NCBI GenBank assembly: GCA_964348275.1 | Contig: CAYGBT010000056.1 | Span: 1 to 16,182, forward strand | DNA from: CSP1-5 sp964348275 | GTDB lineage: Bacteria > Methylomirabilota > Methylomirabilia > Methylomirabilales > CSP1-5 | DNA: 16,182 bases | Reading direction: 5' to 3' | Part shown: positions 1 through 6,007 of the stretch, piece after piece | How the letters are laid out: the number at the start of each line of letters is the position of its first letter | Position numbering within the stretch: position 1 is the first letter of the stretch | Program-made: the position numbers and the translations under genes | Notes under the pieces: model-generated | The model's database searches: none | What the model saw: only the letters and a program-made list of their open reading frames with translations | Told to the model about the DNA's origin: nothing

Positions 1-2
1 GG

Positions 3-65
3 TTTGCCATCCGGGAAGGGGGCAAGACGGTCGGCGCCGGGGTGGTGAGCGAGGTACTCAAATAG
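3..65 (+). CDS. tuf: Elongation factor Tu, C-terminal end (partial)
   Basis: Only the last 20 codons are present; the gene runs in from outside the window. The peptide FAIREGGKTVGAGVVSEVLK followed by TAG is the highly conserved end of domain 3 of EF-Tu, the GTPase that carries aminoacyl-tRNA to the ribosomal A site. Placement directly upstream of rpsJ matches the common fusA-tuf-rpsJ order, in which the str and S10 operons are adjoined. There is no obvious promoter in the 84 nt to rpsJ, so the genes downstream may be read through from the str operon. Identification is by the motif alone, because the rest of the protein is not visible. Confidence 0.95.
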   Translation, partial: FAIREGGKTVGAGVVSEVLK

Positions 66-67
66 CA

Positions 68-136
68 ATCAGCGGTCAGCTGTCAGCAGTGAGCCCGGGG
101 GATCGAAAAGCGGACTGCTGACGGCTGATAGCGGAC
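68..136. repeat. GT-heptad inverted repeat, GTCAGC type (tuf-rpsJ gap)
   Basis: Left arm heptamers in register: ATCAGCG at 68, GTCAGCT at 75, GTCAGCA at 82, GTGAGCC at 89. Right arm heptamers in register: AGCGGAC at 109, TGCTGAC at 116, GGCTGAT at 123, AGCGGAC at 130. Bases 76-90 pair with 114-128 at 14 of 15 positions, the odd one being a G-U wobble, so the transcript would fold into a hairpin. No promoter motif is evident. It fills nearly the whole gap and ends 13 nt before the rpsJ ATG. The function is unknown; the repeat architecture itself is read directly from the sequence. Confidence 0.8.
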
Positions 137-149
137 AGTGAATAGAGGT

Positions 150-458
150 ATGGAGGCCCAACGGATTCGGATACGGCTGAAGGCGTACGACCACCGGATT
201 CTGGATCAGTCCGCGAGGGAGATCGTGAGTACGGTCGAGCGGACTGGTGCGGGGGTTTCGGGACCTATTCCCCTCCCGTCGAAAATTAGCCGGTATACGG
301 TCCTCCGGTCCCCGCACGTGGATAAGAAGTCTCGGGAACAGTTTGAAGTCCGCATCCATGTCCGCCTCCTGGACATCCTGCGGCCGACACCTCAGACCGT
401 GGACGCCCTTATGCGGCTGGACTTACCGGCGGGAGTTGATGTCGAAATTAAGTTATAG
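150..458 (+). CDS. rpsJ: 30S ribosomal protein S10 (uS10)
   Basis: The 102-residue product is a full-length uS10, a protein of the 30S head that in many bacteria also joins NusB in transcription antitermination. Diagnostic segments are RIRLKAYDHRILDQSA near the start, GPIPLPSKISRYTVLRSPHVDKKSREQFE in the central loop region, and the conserved end LDLPAGVDVEIKL. The ATG at 150 was chosen because it places the conserved block at the usual distance from Met. An in-frame GTG at 138 would add only four residues that do not look conserved. The AGAGG at 144-148 is almost touching the ATG, so initiation may be weak or coupled. It is the first gene of the S10 cluster and is separated from rplC by an 84-nt structured gap. 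Confidence 0.97.
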   Translation: MEAQRIRIRLKAYDHRILDQSAREIVSTVERTGAGVSGPIPLPSKISRYTVLRSPHVDKKSREQFEVRIHVRLLDILRPTPQTVDALMRLDLPAGVDVEIKL

Positions 459-459
459 C

Positions 460-535
460 GTCCGAAGTCCGAGGTCCGACGTCATCAGCCTTCGGACTTT
501 TTTTGACTTCGGACCTCGGACTTCGGACCTCGGAC
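460..535. repeat. GT-heptad inverted repeat, GTCCGA type (rpsJ-rplC gap)
   Basis: Left arm heptamers: GTCCGAA at 460, GTCCGAG at 467, GTCCGAC at 474. Right arm heptamers: TTCGGAC at 508, CTCGGAC at 515, TTCGGAC at 522, CTCGGAC at 529, with one more TTCGGAC at 491 in the loop. Bases 460-483 pair with 505-528 at 23 of 24 positions, giving a very stable long hairpin. The right arm ends 7 nt before the rplC ATG, leaving no room for a standard ribosome binding site. The same word occurs again after infA (12947-13010). Confidence 0.9.
465..504 (+). terminator. Intrinsic terminator-like hairpin inside the rpsJ-rplC element
   Basis: Bases 465-474 pair with 489-499 (one bulged base), leaving a 14-nt loop. 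The run of seven T at 498-504 starts at the foot of the stem, which is the classic intrinsic terminator layout. The same left arm can instead pair with 505-528 to make the longer 24-bp hairpin. This site could attenuate transcription between rpsJ and the rest of the S10 cluster. The structure is read from sequence; termination activity is inferred. Confidence 0.5.
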
Positions 536-542
536 CGTTATC

Positions 543-1241
543 ATGCAAATAGGGATTGGGCTTCTAGGCCGGAAAGTAGGGATGACCCAGGTCTTCGACC
601 AGAACGGGCGGGCGATTCCTGTGACCGTGGTGGAGGCCGGTCCCTGTACGATCGTCCAAAAAAAGACCGTGGCGAAAGACGGCTACGAGGCGGTCCAGGT
701 GGGCTATTTATCGGAGAAGCCAAATCGGGTCTCCAAGCCGCTCGGCGGCCACTTCGCGAAAGCCGACGTGGCTCCCATGCGCTATCTTCAGGAGATGCGG
801 CTTCATTCAGCAGCCGAGTATCGCACGGGCCAGACCCTCACGGTGGAGTTGTTTGTTCAAGGAGAAGAGGTAGTGGTGAGCGGGACTTCGAAGGGGCGAG
901 GGTTCCAGGGGGGGGTGAGACGTTGGGGCTACCGGGGGGGCGCGAAAAGTCACGGGTCCATGTTTCATCGGGCCCCGGGATCAATTGGTGCCTCCTCCTT
1001 TCCCTCTCGGGTCTTTAAGGGACACCGGATGCCTGGACGGATGGGGGGAGCCCGGGTGACCATCCGTGGACTCCGGGTAGTTGGAAGCGATCCGAGTCGA
1101 AACCTCCTCTTAATTCGCGGGGCGGTCCCCGGACCTCAGGGAGGACTGGTCGCCGTTCGAAAGTCGGGCAAAGCGGTCCTCGGGAGCCAGCCAAGCGCGG
1201 CCGACACAAAGCAAGCAAAGCCGGAAGAAACGCCCAGCTGA
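543..1241 (+). CDS. rplC: 50S ribosomal protein L3 (uL3)
   Basis: The 232-residue product is an early-assembling 50S protein that binds near the 3' end of 23S rRNA and reaches toward the peptidyl transferase centre. Visible marks are GLLGRKVGMTQVF near residue 7, the glycine- and arginine-rich loop GTSKGRGFQGGVRRWGYRGG, and APGSIGASSFPSRVFKGHRMPGRMGG. In E. coli this last region carries the glutamine methylated by PrmB; here Ala/Ser occupies it, as in many other bacteria. The last 20 or so residues are polar and probably disordered. The ATG at 543 matches the family start, but no Shine-Dalgarno sequence precedes it: a GTCCGA-type hairpin ends 7 nt upstream. Confidence 0.97.
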   Translation: MQIGIGLLGRKVGMTQVFDQNGRAIPVTVVEAGPCTIVQKKTVAKDGYEAVQVGYLSEKPNRVSKPLGGHFAKADVAPMRYLQEMRLHSAAEYRTGQTLTVELFVQGEEVVVSGTSKGRGFQGGVRRWGYRGGAKSHGSMFHRAPGSIGASSFPSRVFKGHRMPGRMGGARVTIRGLRVVGSDPSRNLLLIRGAVPGPQGGLVAVRKSGKAVLGSQPSAADTKQAKPEETPS

Positions 1242-1278
1242 GGTGTGAGGCTCGTGACCGCGGGGTGTTGGAGTGACA

Positions 1279-1908
1279 ATGACACGGGTGCTCGCTGTCG
1301 TGAACCCGCAGAATGAGAAGGTGGACGAGGTTGCCCTATCCAAAGCCGTCTTTGAGGCTCCGGTGAAGGGGCAGCTCCTTCACGAAGCGGTCCGCTGGCA
1401 ACGGGCGCGCCGGCGGCGGGGGACCGCATCTACCAAAGGACGGTCCGAGCTCTCTGGGGGTGGGAGGAAGCCGTGGCGTCAGAAGGGGACCGGTCGAGCA
1501 CGGGCCGGGAGCATCCGTTCCCCTCTGTGGCGACATGGCGGCACCGTCCACGGTCCGAAGCCCAAGGATTGGAGCTTTAGCTTCCCCAAGGCGCTCCGAC
1601 GGGAAGCCCTATGCAGCGCCCTCTCTGCCAAGGTCGCGGCAGGCGAGGTCCAGGTTCTGGAAGATTTCAGCATGGACCGGCCCAGCACGAAGACGTTCCA
1701 GTCTCTCCTGCGAGGCCTGGGCCTGGCCGGAAAGGTATTGGTGGTGATTCCTCAAAGGGAGGAGGCGGTGGAAAAATCTGCCCGGAACCTCCCAGGGGTG
1801 AAGGTTCTCCCTGCGCGGGGGGTAAACGTGGCCGACGTGCTGTATGCTGACGCCGTCCTGTTTACCCGGGACGCTCTCGTCAAGGTTGAGGAGGGCTTGG
1901 CTCCATGA
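1279..1908 (+). CDS. rplD: 50S ribosomal protein L4 (uL4)
   Basis: The 209-residue product has the globular uL4 fold interrupted by the long basic loop (about residues 43-95) that lines the peptide exit tunnel; KPWRQKGTGRARAGSIRSP lies at residues 64-82. In E. coli this protein also represses its own operon through an S10 leader structure, but no matching leader is recognisable here. ATG 1279 was preferred over the in-frame GTG at 1273 because GGAG at 1270-1273 sits 5 nt before the ATG and overlaps that GTG. The stop codon overlaps the rplW start as ATGA, so the two genes are probably translationally coupled. Confidence 0.97.
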   Translation: MTRVLAVVNPQNEKVDEVALSKAVFEAPVKGQLLHEAVRWQRARRRRGTASTKGRSELSGGGRKPWRQKGTGRARAGSIRSPLWRHGGTVHGPKPKDWSFSFPKALRREALCSALSAKVAAGEVQVLEDFSMDRPSTKTFQSLLRGLGLAGKVLVVIPQREEAVEKSARNLPGVKVLPARGVNVADVLYADAVLFTRDALVKVEEGLAP

Positions 1909-2192
1909 GGGAAGCGCACCAGATCGTTCGCCGTCCGGTGGTCACCGAGAAGGGGACAGCACTGAAAGAGCAGAACAAATATTGCTTCGAGGTGGATCGG
2001 CGGGCAAACAAGGTGGAGGTCAAGCGGGCAGTGGAAGCCCTCTTTAACGTCAAGGTCGCTGCCGTCCACACCGTGGCCATGCGGGGGAGGATCAAGCGTC
2101 TTGGACGGTTCGCGGGGCGGACCTCAGATTGGAAGAAAGCCATAGTGACGCTCAAGGAGGGGCACAGCATCGAGTTCTTTGAGGGGGTCTAA
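1905..2192 (+). CDS. rplW: 50S ribosomal protein L23 (uL23)
   Basis: The 95-residue product is the exit-tunnel rim protein that docks trigger factor, SRP and SecYEG. Family marks are the N-terminal IVRRPVVTEKGTAL, the stretch YCFEVDRRANKVEVKRAVEALFNVKVAAVHT (a typical uL23 core), and GRTSDWKKAIVTLKEGHSIEFFEGV at the end. The length is normal. It starts within the last codons of rplD by a 4-nt ATGA overlap. It is followed by a 77-nt gap holding a GTCAGC-type hairpin before rplB, an unusual break in a cluster where these genes are normally close together. Confidence 0.97.
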   Translation: MREAHQIVRRPVVTEKGTALKEQNKYCFEVDRRANKVEVKRAVEALFNVKVAAVHTVAMRGRIKRLGRFAGRTSDWKKAIVTLKEGHSIEFFEGV

Positions 2193-2196
2193 CAAA

Positions 2197-2258
2197 GGCA
2201 GCAGTCAGCTATCCGCTTTATTGGAGGAAATGCTGACTGCTGATTGCTGACGGCGGAA
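2197..2258. repeat. GT-heptad inverted repeat, GTCAGC type (rplW-rplB gap)
   Basis: Left arm: GGCAGCA at 2197, GTCAGCT at 2204, ATCCGCT at 2211. Right arm: TGCTGAC at 2231, TGCTGAT at 2238, TGCTGAC at 2245, then GGCGGAA at 2252. Bases 2199-2209 pair perfectly with 2232-2242 (11 bp) around a 22-nt loop that contains GGAGG. The last heptad merges into the rplB ribosome binding site (GGAAGAG at 2255-2261). It uses the same hexamer as the element at 68-136, so copies of this type lie on both sides of rpsJ-rplC-rplD-rplW. Confidence 0.8.
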
Positions 2259-2269
2259 GAGCTGAAAAC

Positions 2270-3100
2270 ATGGGGATTAAAAGTTACAAACCAACCTCCG
2301 CGGGCCGTCGCTTCCAGTCGGTGGCTACCTTTGAGGGGATTACTGCGAAGCGGCCTGCTAAGAGTCTTGTCACACCCCTTCGCAAGACGGGCGGTCGAAA
2401 TGAGCAGGGGCGCATCACGACCCGTCACAGGGGAGGAAGGCATAAGCGGAGGTACCGTCTCGTCGATTTTAGACGGGACAAGTTTGGTGTTCCGGCCAGG
2501 GTTGCCAGCGTCGAGTACGACCCAAATCGATCGGCTCGGATCGCCCTTCTCCACTTCGCGGACGGAGAGAAGCGCTACATTCTGGCCCCAGAGGGGCTGG
2601 AGGTCGGGGCCCAGGTCATGTCCGGCCCACAGGCGGAGCTCAACGTAGGCAATGCCCTTCCGCTCCGACTGATTCCGACCGGGTCAGTGATCCACAACAT
2701 CGAGCTCTGGCAGGGCAAGGGGGGACAGCTCTGTCGGAGTGCTGGGGCCTCGGCTCAACTGGTGGCAAAGGAGGGGGACCGGGCCCTGCTCAAGTTACCT
2801 TCGGGAGAAGTGCGGAAGGTCCGCGTGGATTGCATGGCTACCCTCGGGCAGGTAGGGAACCTCGAGCACGAGAATGTCTCCCTGGGTAAGGCGGGCCGTA
2901 CCCGCTGGCTGGGGATCCGGCCATCGGTCCGAGGGGTGGCCATGAACCCTCACGATCACCCCTTGGGGGGTGGCGAAGGGAAGAGTGCGGGGGGACGACA
3001 TCCGTGCACCCCATGGGGTAAACCAACGAAGGGCTACAAAACGCGCAGAAAAAGGAAGCGTTCCGACCGCGAGATTGTCACCCGGCGTAAGCGTAAATGA
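2270..3100 (+). CDS. rplB: 50S ribosomal protein L2 (uL2)
   Basis: The 276-residue product is the conserved 23S rRNA binding protein needed for subunit association and peptidyl transferase activity. Visible are the basic N-terminus with GRITTRHRGGRHKRRYR around residues 47-63, the SH3/OB-type RNA-binding core, and the C-terminal loop VRGVAMNPHDHPLGGGEGK at residues 220-238. In most bacteria this motif reads NPVDHPHGGGEG; here V is His228 and the second conserved His is Leu232, while His230 (equivalent to E. coli mature His229) is kept. Start ATG 2270 is supported by GGAAGAG 8 nt upstream and by the family N-terminus. A 79-nt structured gap follows before rpsS. Confidence 0.97.
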   Translation: MGIKSYKPTSAGRRFQSVATFEGITAKRPAKSLVTPLRKTGGRNEQGRITTRHRGGRHKRRYRLVDFRRDKFGVPARVASVEYDPNRSARIALLHFADGEKRYILAPEGLEVGAQVMSGPQAELNVGNALPLRLIPTGSVIHNIELWQGKGGQLCRSAGASAQLVAKEGDRALLKLPSGEVRKVRVDCMATLGQVGNLEHENVSLGKAGRTRWLGIRPSVRGVAMNPHDHPLGGGEGKSAGGRHPCTPWGKPTKGYKTRRKRKRSDREIVTRRKRK

Positions 3101-3108
3101 AAAACAGC

Positions 3109-3170
3109 AGACGGTCCCCGGTCGGTCAACGGAGAGTTTTGACCGGGAACCTCGGACAGAGGACGGGAGG
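3109..3170. repeat. Degenerate period-7 hairpin region (rplB-rpsS gap)
   Basis: The 79-nt gap contains an imperfect hairpin: CCCGGTCGGTCAA at 3117-3129 faces TTGACCGGGA at 3139-3148, pairing if four bases (GGTC or CGGT) of the left arm bulge out. The right side continues with GACCGGG, GACAGAG and GACGGGA at multiples of seven bases. It looks like a decayed relative of the clear GT-heptad elements, but the register is poor. The rpsS ribosome binding site GGGAGG (3165-3170) lies in its last bases. Confidence 0.4.
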
Positions 3171-3179
3171 ACAGCTGGA

Positions 3180-3464
3180 ATGGGACGATCGCTCAAGAAG
3201 GGGCCGTACGTTGAGCCCAAGCTGCTCCGGAAAATTGAGGAACTGAATCGGACCCGAGATCACCGAGTCATCAAGACTTGGTCCCGTCGATCGACCCTGA
3301 CCCCGGAATTCGTGGGACATACCCTGGCGGTGCATAACGGGAAAAAGTTCATTCCGATCTATGTCACCGAGAATATGGTTGGCCACAAGCTCGGTGAGTT
3401 CGCTCCGACTCGGACTTTCCGGGCCCACAGCGGGCCTACGGCCAAGTCGACCGCCCTCAAGTAA
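3180..3464 (+). CDS. rpsS: 30S ribosomal protein S19 (uS19)
   Basis: The 94-residue product is a uS19, a 30S head protein that contacts the intersubunit bridge and, with uS13, the A-site tRNA region. The sequence has the family's conserved opening MGRSLKKGPYVEPKLLRKI, the central IKTWSRRSTLTPEFVGHTLAVHNGK, and VTENMVGHKLGEFAPTRTF close to the end. The frame is open upstream, but ATG 3180 matches the family start exactly and has GGGAGG 9 nt before it. Its length is normal. It is followed by an 86-nt gap rather than the tight junction with rplV often seen. Confidence 0.97.
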   Translation: MGRSLKKGPYVEPKLLRKIEELNRTRDHRVIKTWSRRSTLTPEFVGHTLAVHNGKKFIPIYVTENMVGHKLGEFAPTRTFRAHSGPTAKSTALK

Positions 3465-3471
3465 GTGGAAA

Positions 3472-3498
3472 GTAGCCGTCGGTCGTCAGCCGCAAGCT
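3472..3498. repeat. Degenerate heptad half-element (rpsS-rplV gap)
   Basis: GTAGCC, GTCGGTC, GTCAGCC and GCAAGCT follow one another from 3472 at steps of six, seven and seven bases. This resembles the left arm of the GTCAGC-type elements, but no clear right arm exists downstream. The rest of the 86-nt gap has a GGAGG about 30 nt before the rplV start and nothing else that I recognise. It may be a decayed copy or chance. Confidence 0.3.
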
Positions 3499-3550
3499 GG
3501 AGATGGTCGAGATATCATGGGAGGCGGAGCGTAGTTCGCAGGGTGCGGGT

Positions 3551-3895
3551 ATGGAGACGCGGGCGATCCTCAAGTTTGTCAGAGTGCCACCCCGGAAGGC
3601 CCGGCTGGTGGTTGACCTGATCCGGGGTCGAGATGTGGAGCAGGCCCTGACCATTATCCGTTTCACTCCCAAGCGAGCGGCCCGGGTGATCGAAAAGGTC
3701 TTGAAGTCTGCCATGGCCAATGCGCAACATAACCACGGAATGAGGGATGTGGAACGTCTCTTTGTGAAGGCTGCCTTTGTGGACGAGGGTCCGCGGTGGA
3801 AGCGGTGGACACCGAGGGCGATGGGAAGGGCAACGCCGATCCAGAAACGAACCAGCCATATCACTATCGTACTCGACGAGCGTCCGGCCTCATAA
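3551..3895 (+). CDS. rplV: 50S ribosomal protein L22 (uL22)
   Basis: The product (114 residues from this start) is the exit-tunnel protein uL22. Diagnostic segments are FVRVPPRKARLVVDLIRG near the N-terminus, EKVLKSAMANAQHNHG in the middle, and the beta-hairpin part PRWKRWTPRAMGRATPIQKRTSHITIVL, which reaches into the tunnel. ATG 3551 was chosen because METRAILKFVRV fits the family start (often MEAKA); AGGG at 3540-3543 gives a weak ribosome binding site. An in-frame ATG at 3503 would add 16 residues with no family resemblance and has no properly spaced binding site, so it is less likely. The stop is followed almost at once by the strong rpsC site. Confidence 0.95.
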   Translation: METRAILKFVRVPPRKARLVVDLIRGRDVEQALTIIRFTPKRAARVIEKVLKSAMANAQHNHGMRDVERLFVKAAFVDEGPRWKRWTPRAMGRATPIQKRTSHITIVLDERPAS

Positions 3896-3906
3896 GGAGG
3901 GGGGAG

Positions 3907-4623
3907 ATGGGACAAAAGGTACATCCTGTGGGATTCCGTTTAGGATACATCAAGACCTGGCAATCGCGCTGGTTTGCCACCAGGTCTTATGCGGATCAGC
4001 TCCACGATGACATCAAGATCCGTCGGTATCTCAAGGAGAGACTGTACCACGCCGGCATCTCTCGGATCCTCTTCGAACGGAAGGCCAATCAGCTCCGCAT
4101 TATTGTGCATGCCGCCCGACCCGGGATCATTATCGGCCGTAAGGGCTCCGAGGTCGACAAGCTCCGGCAGGAGCTTGCGACCATGACTGATAAGGAGATC
4201 CAACTGGACATCACCGAGGTTCGCAAGGCAGAAACCGACGCGCAGTTGGTCGCGGAGAGCATCGCTGCCCAGCTCGAGCGACGGGTGGCCTTTCGACGAG
4301 CCATGAAGAAGGCAGTGCAGTCGTCCATGCGGTTGGGGGCCCAGGGGGTCAAGGTTATGGTCTCGGGACGGCTGGGGGGGGCCGAGATCGCCCGGACCGA
4401 ATGGTACCGGGAGGGGCGGGTCCCCCTGCATACCCTTCGGGCGAATATCGATTACGGCCTTGCCGAGGCCCGGACAACCTATGGAAGAATTGGGGTTAAG
4501 GCGTGGATCTTTCATGGAGAGGTCATGCCTGAGACCGCGGGGGAAGTCGGGGAGAGGCCTACGAGTCCAGGCGCGCCCGAGGGGAGGGAACGACGCCGGA
4601 GAAAGGTCGCGGGGAGTCAATAG
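3907..4623 (+). CDS. rpsC: 30S ribosomal protein S3 (uS3)
   Basis: The 238-residue product forms part of the mRNA entry channel of the 30S head. It opens with MGQKVHPVGFRLG, has a KH RNA-binding domain with the GxxG loop GRKG at residues 77-80, and a C-terminal S3 domain including RRAMKKAVQ (130-138), the basic residues linked to mRNA unwinding in E. coli, and GVKVMVSGRLGGAEIARTEW. The last 30 residues are proline- and arginine-rich and likely disordered. ATG 3907 is preceded by a strong AGGAGG (3895-3900) that overlaps the rplV stop. The frame is open further upstream inside rplV, but no family sequence lies there. Confidence 0.97.
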   Translation: MGQKVHPVGFRLGYIKTWQSRWFATRSYADQLHDDIKIRRYLKERLYHAGISRILFERKANQLRIIVHAARPGIIIGRKGSEVDKLRQELATMTDKEIQLDITEVRKAETDAQLVAESIAAQLERRVAFRRAMKKAVQSSMRLGAQGVKVMVSGRLGGAEIARTEWYREGRVPLHTLRANIDYGLAEARTTYGRIGVKAWIFHGEVMPETAGEVGERPTSPGAPEGRERRRRKVAGSQ

Positions 4624-4632
4624 AGGTCGCCC

Positions 4633-5058
4633 ATGTTAATGCCCAAGAGGACCAAATACCGGAAGCAACAGCGGGGACGAACGCGAGGGGTGGCCAAGGG
4701 GGGGACCGCGCTGACCTTCGGCGAGTATGGTCTCAAGGCCGTGGAGCCAGCGTGGGTCACCAACCGGCAGATCGAGGCGGCCCGGCGGGCCATCACCCGG
4801 TATGTCAAACGAGGCGGGAAGGTCTGGATCCGGATCTTCCCCGACAAACCGCTGACGGCCAAGCCGGCGGAGACCCGAATGGGTAAAGGCAAGGGTGCCG
4901 TGGAGGGCTGGGTTGCGGTCGTGAGGCCGGGCCGGATCCTGTACGAGATAAAGGGGGTCACCGAGGCCGAGGCTCGGGAGGCCATGCGGCTCGCAGGCTA
5001 TAAGCTGTCCGTCGCCACGAAATTCGTCATGCGTTCCAGAGAGGCAGGGGGAAGATGA
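4633..5058 (+). CDS. rplP: 50S ribosomal protein L16 (uL16)
   Basis: The 141-residue product is uL16, a late-assembling 50S protein that helps place tRNA acceptor ends near the peptidyl transferase centre. The opening MLMPKRTKYRKQQRGRTRG is typical, and KVWIRIFPDKPLTAKPAETRMGKGKG covers the conserved loop; Arg82 lies where E. coli uL16 is hydroxylated by RoxA. ATG 4633 follows AGAGG (4622-4626) embedded in the rpsC stop, 6 nt upstream. The gene ends with an ATGA overlap with rpmC, which suggests coupled translation. Confidence 0.97.
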   Translation: MLMPKRTKYRKQQRGRTRGVAKGGTALTFGEYGLKAVEPAWVTNRQIEAARRAITRYVKRGGKVWIRIFPDKPLTAKPAETRMGKGKGAVEGWVAVVRPGRILYEIKGVTEAEAREAMRLAGYKLSVATKFVMRSREAGGR

Positions 5059-5282
5059 ACGCCAAGGACCTCCGTGAACTCACTACCGAGGAGCTGGAGC
5101 AGAAGCGGGGCGATTTCAGGGAGGATCTCTTCCGCCTGAGAATGCGAAAAGCCGTCGCACAGCTTGAAAACCCTATGCGCCTTCGCCAGCTTCGACGGGA
5201 CATTGCCCGGATCGAGAGCATCCTTCGAGAGCGGCAGACGGACCAGAATAAGAGCCCTCGGGAGGCGGAGTCGGATGGGTGA
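5055..5282 (+). CDS. rpmC: 50S ribosomal protein L29 (uL29)
   Basis: The 75-residue product is the small helical uL29 at the exit-tunnel rim, next to uL23. It has the family pattern MNAKDLRELTTEELEQK, then the two-helix hairpin with LFRLRMRKAVAQLENP and LRQLRRDIARIESILRER. The C-terminal ten residues are charged and variable. It begins in the ATGA overlap with rplP and its last eight bases overlap the start of rpsQ, so expression is probably tied to both neighbours. Confidence 0.95.
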   Translation: MNAKDLRELTTEELEQKRGDFREDLFRLRMRKAVAQLENPMRLRQLRRDIARIESILRERQTDQNKSPREAESDG

Positions 5283-5535
5283 GCAGCGCAAGCAGCGGAA
5301 GGTCTTCGTCGGCACCGTGGTCAGCGACCGGATGCAAAAGACCGTGGTGGTATCCGTGGAGCGATTCTTCCGACATCCCGAGTATAACAAGCTCGTGCGC
5401 CGTCGGACCAAGGTGAAGGCCCACGACGAAGAGCAGAAATGCCGGATGGGGGACAGAGTCAGAATCATGGAAACCCGTCCCCTCAGCCGAGACAAACGGT
5501 GGCGAATCGTCGAGGTCGTTCAAAAGGCGGTCTAG
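5275..5535 (+). CDS. rpsQ: 30S ribosomal protein S17 (uS17)
   Basis: The 86-residue product is the OB-fold 16S rRNA binding protein uS17, an early assembly protein of the 30S body. Family marks are the opening strand RKVFVGTVVSDRMQKTVVVSVERFFRHPEYNK and the segment GDRVRIMETRPLSRDKRWRIVEVV. ATG 5275 lies within the end of rpmC, with GGAGGCGGAG at 5261-5270 as its ribosome binding site. The frame stays open upstream inside rpmC, but that part has no resemblance to uS17. It is the last gene of the S10 cluster; a 53-nt gap follows in which I see only the rplN binding site. Confidence 0.97.
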   Translation: MGEQRKQRKVFVGTVVSDRMQKTVVVSVERFFRHPEYNKLVRRRTKVKAHDEEQKCRMGDRVRIMETRPLSRDKRWRIVEVVQKAV

Positions 5536-5588
5536 GATTTGAAGCACCAAACATCACAAGTTGACGTGCATGACTGCAGGAATCGGTT

Positions 5589-5957
5589 ATGGTTGGGCTC
5601 AGGACAATTTTGGATGTGGCAGACAACTCTGGAGCCAAGCGGATTTCGGTGATCAAGGTCCTTGGTGGTTCCGCAAAGCGCTATGGGCGAATCGGGGATG
5701 TCATCGTGGCGAACGTGAAGGAAGCTATCCCTGAGGGTACTGTGAAGAAGGGAGACGTCGTCCGGGCGGTGGTCGTGCGGACCGCGAAAGAGGTCCGACG
5801 TGCCGACGGATCTTACATCAAGTTCGATCGGAATGCGGCTGTCCTGATCAACGAACAGCACAATCCCCTCGGGACCCGGATCTTCGGCCCGGTCGCCCGG
5901 GAGCTCCGCGAAAAGCAGTTCATGAAGATTATCTCGTTGGCCCCGGAAGTCGTCTAA
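5589..5957 (+). CDS. rplN: 50S ribosomal protein L14 (uL14)
   Basis: The 122-residue product is uL14, a beta-barrel protein at the subunit interface that contacts 16S rRNA and is the docking site of the silencing factor RsfS. Typical segments are LDVADNSGAKRISVIKVLGG, GDVIVANVKEAIPEGTVKKGDVVRAVVVRT and the end FGPVARELREKQFMKIISLAPEVV. Length is normal. ATG 5589 has AGGAA (5578-5582) 6 nt upstream. It starts the spc cluster; no separate promoter is obvious in the short gap before it. Confidence 0.97.
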   Translation: MVGLRTILDVADNSGAKRISVIKVLGGSAKRYGRIGDVIVANVKEAIPEGTVKKGDVVRAVVVRTAKEVRRADGSYIKFDRNAAVLINEQHNPLGTRIFGPVARELREKQFMKIISLAPEVV

Positions 5958-6007
5958 GGGAAGCCAGAGGCTCGATCGCCGGAGAAGGAACAGGTCCGGG
6001 GGGCAAC

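Noticed and set aside
68..136. CRISPR-like array suggested by repeated units
   Set aside because: The units are seven bases long, directly adjacent with no spacers, and arranged as inverted arms; nothing resembles 25-40 bp repeats with spacers.
503..1018. 171-codon + strand frame overlapping rplC
   Set aside because: It is a shifted frame of rplC with low-complexity Gly/Arg/Ser content and starts inside the hairpin element; rplC itself is unmistakable.
2230..2250. A tiny ORF (six codons) with GGAGG in the rplW-rplB hairpin, as a possible leader peptide
   Set aside because: The GGAGG is only 2 nt from its ATG, it lies in the loop and right arm of the heptad hairpin, and its codons are simply the repeated TGCTGAC/T units.
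5536..5588. A heptad element in the rpsQ-rplN gap
   Set aside because: I looked for seven-base periodicity and dyads and found none; the gap is short and holds only the rplN binding site. The same holds for 5958-6007 and 14669-14720.
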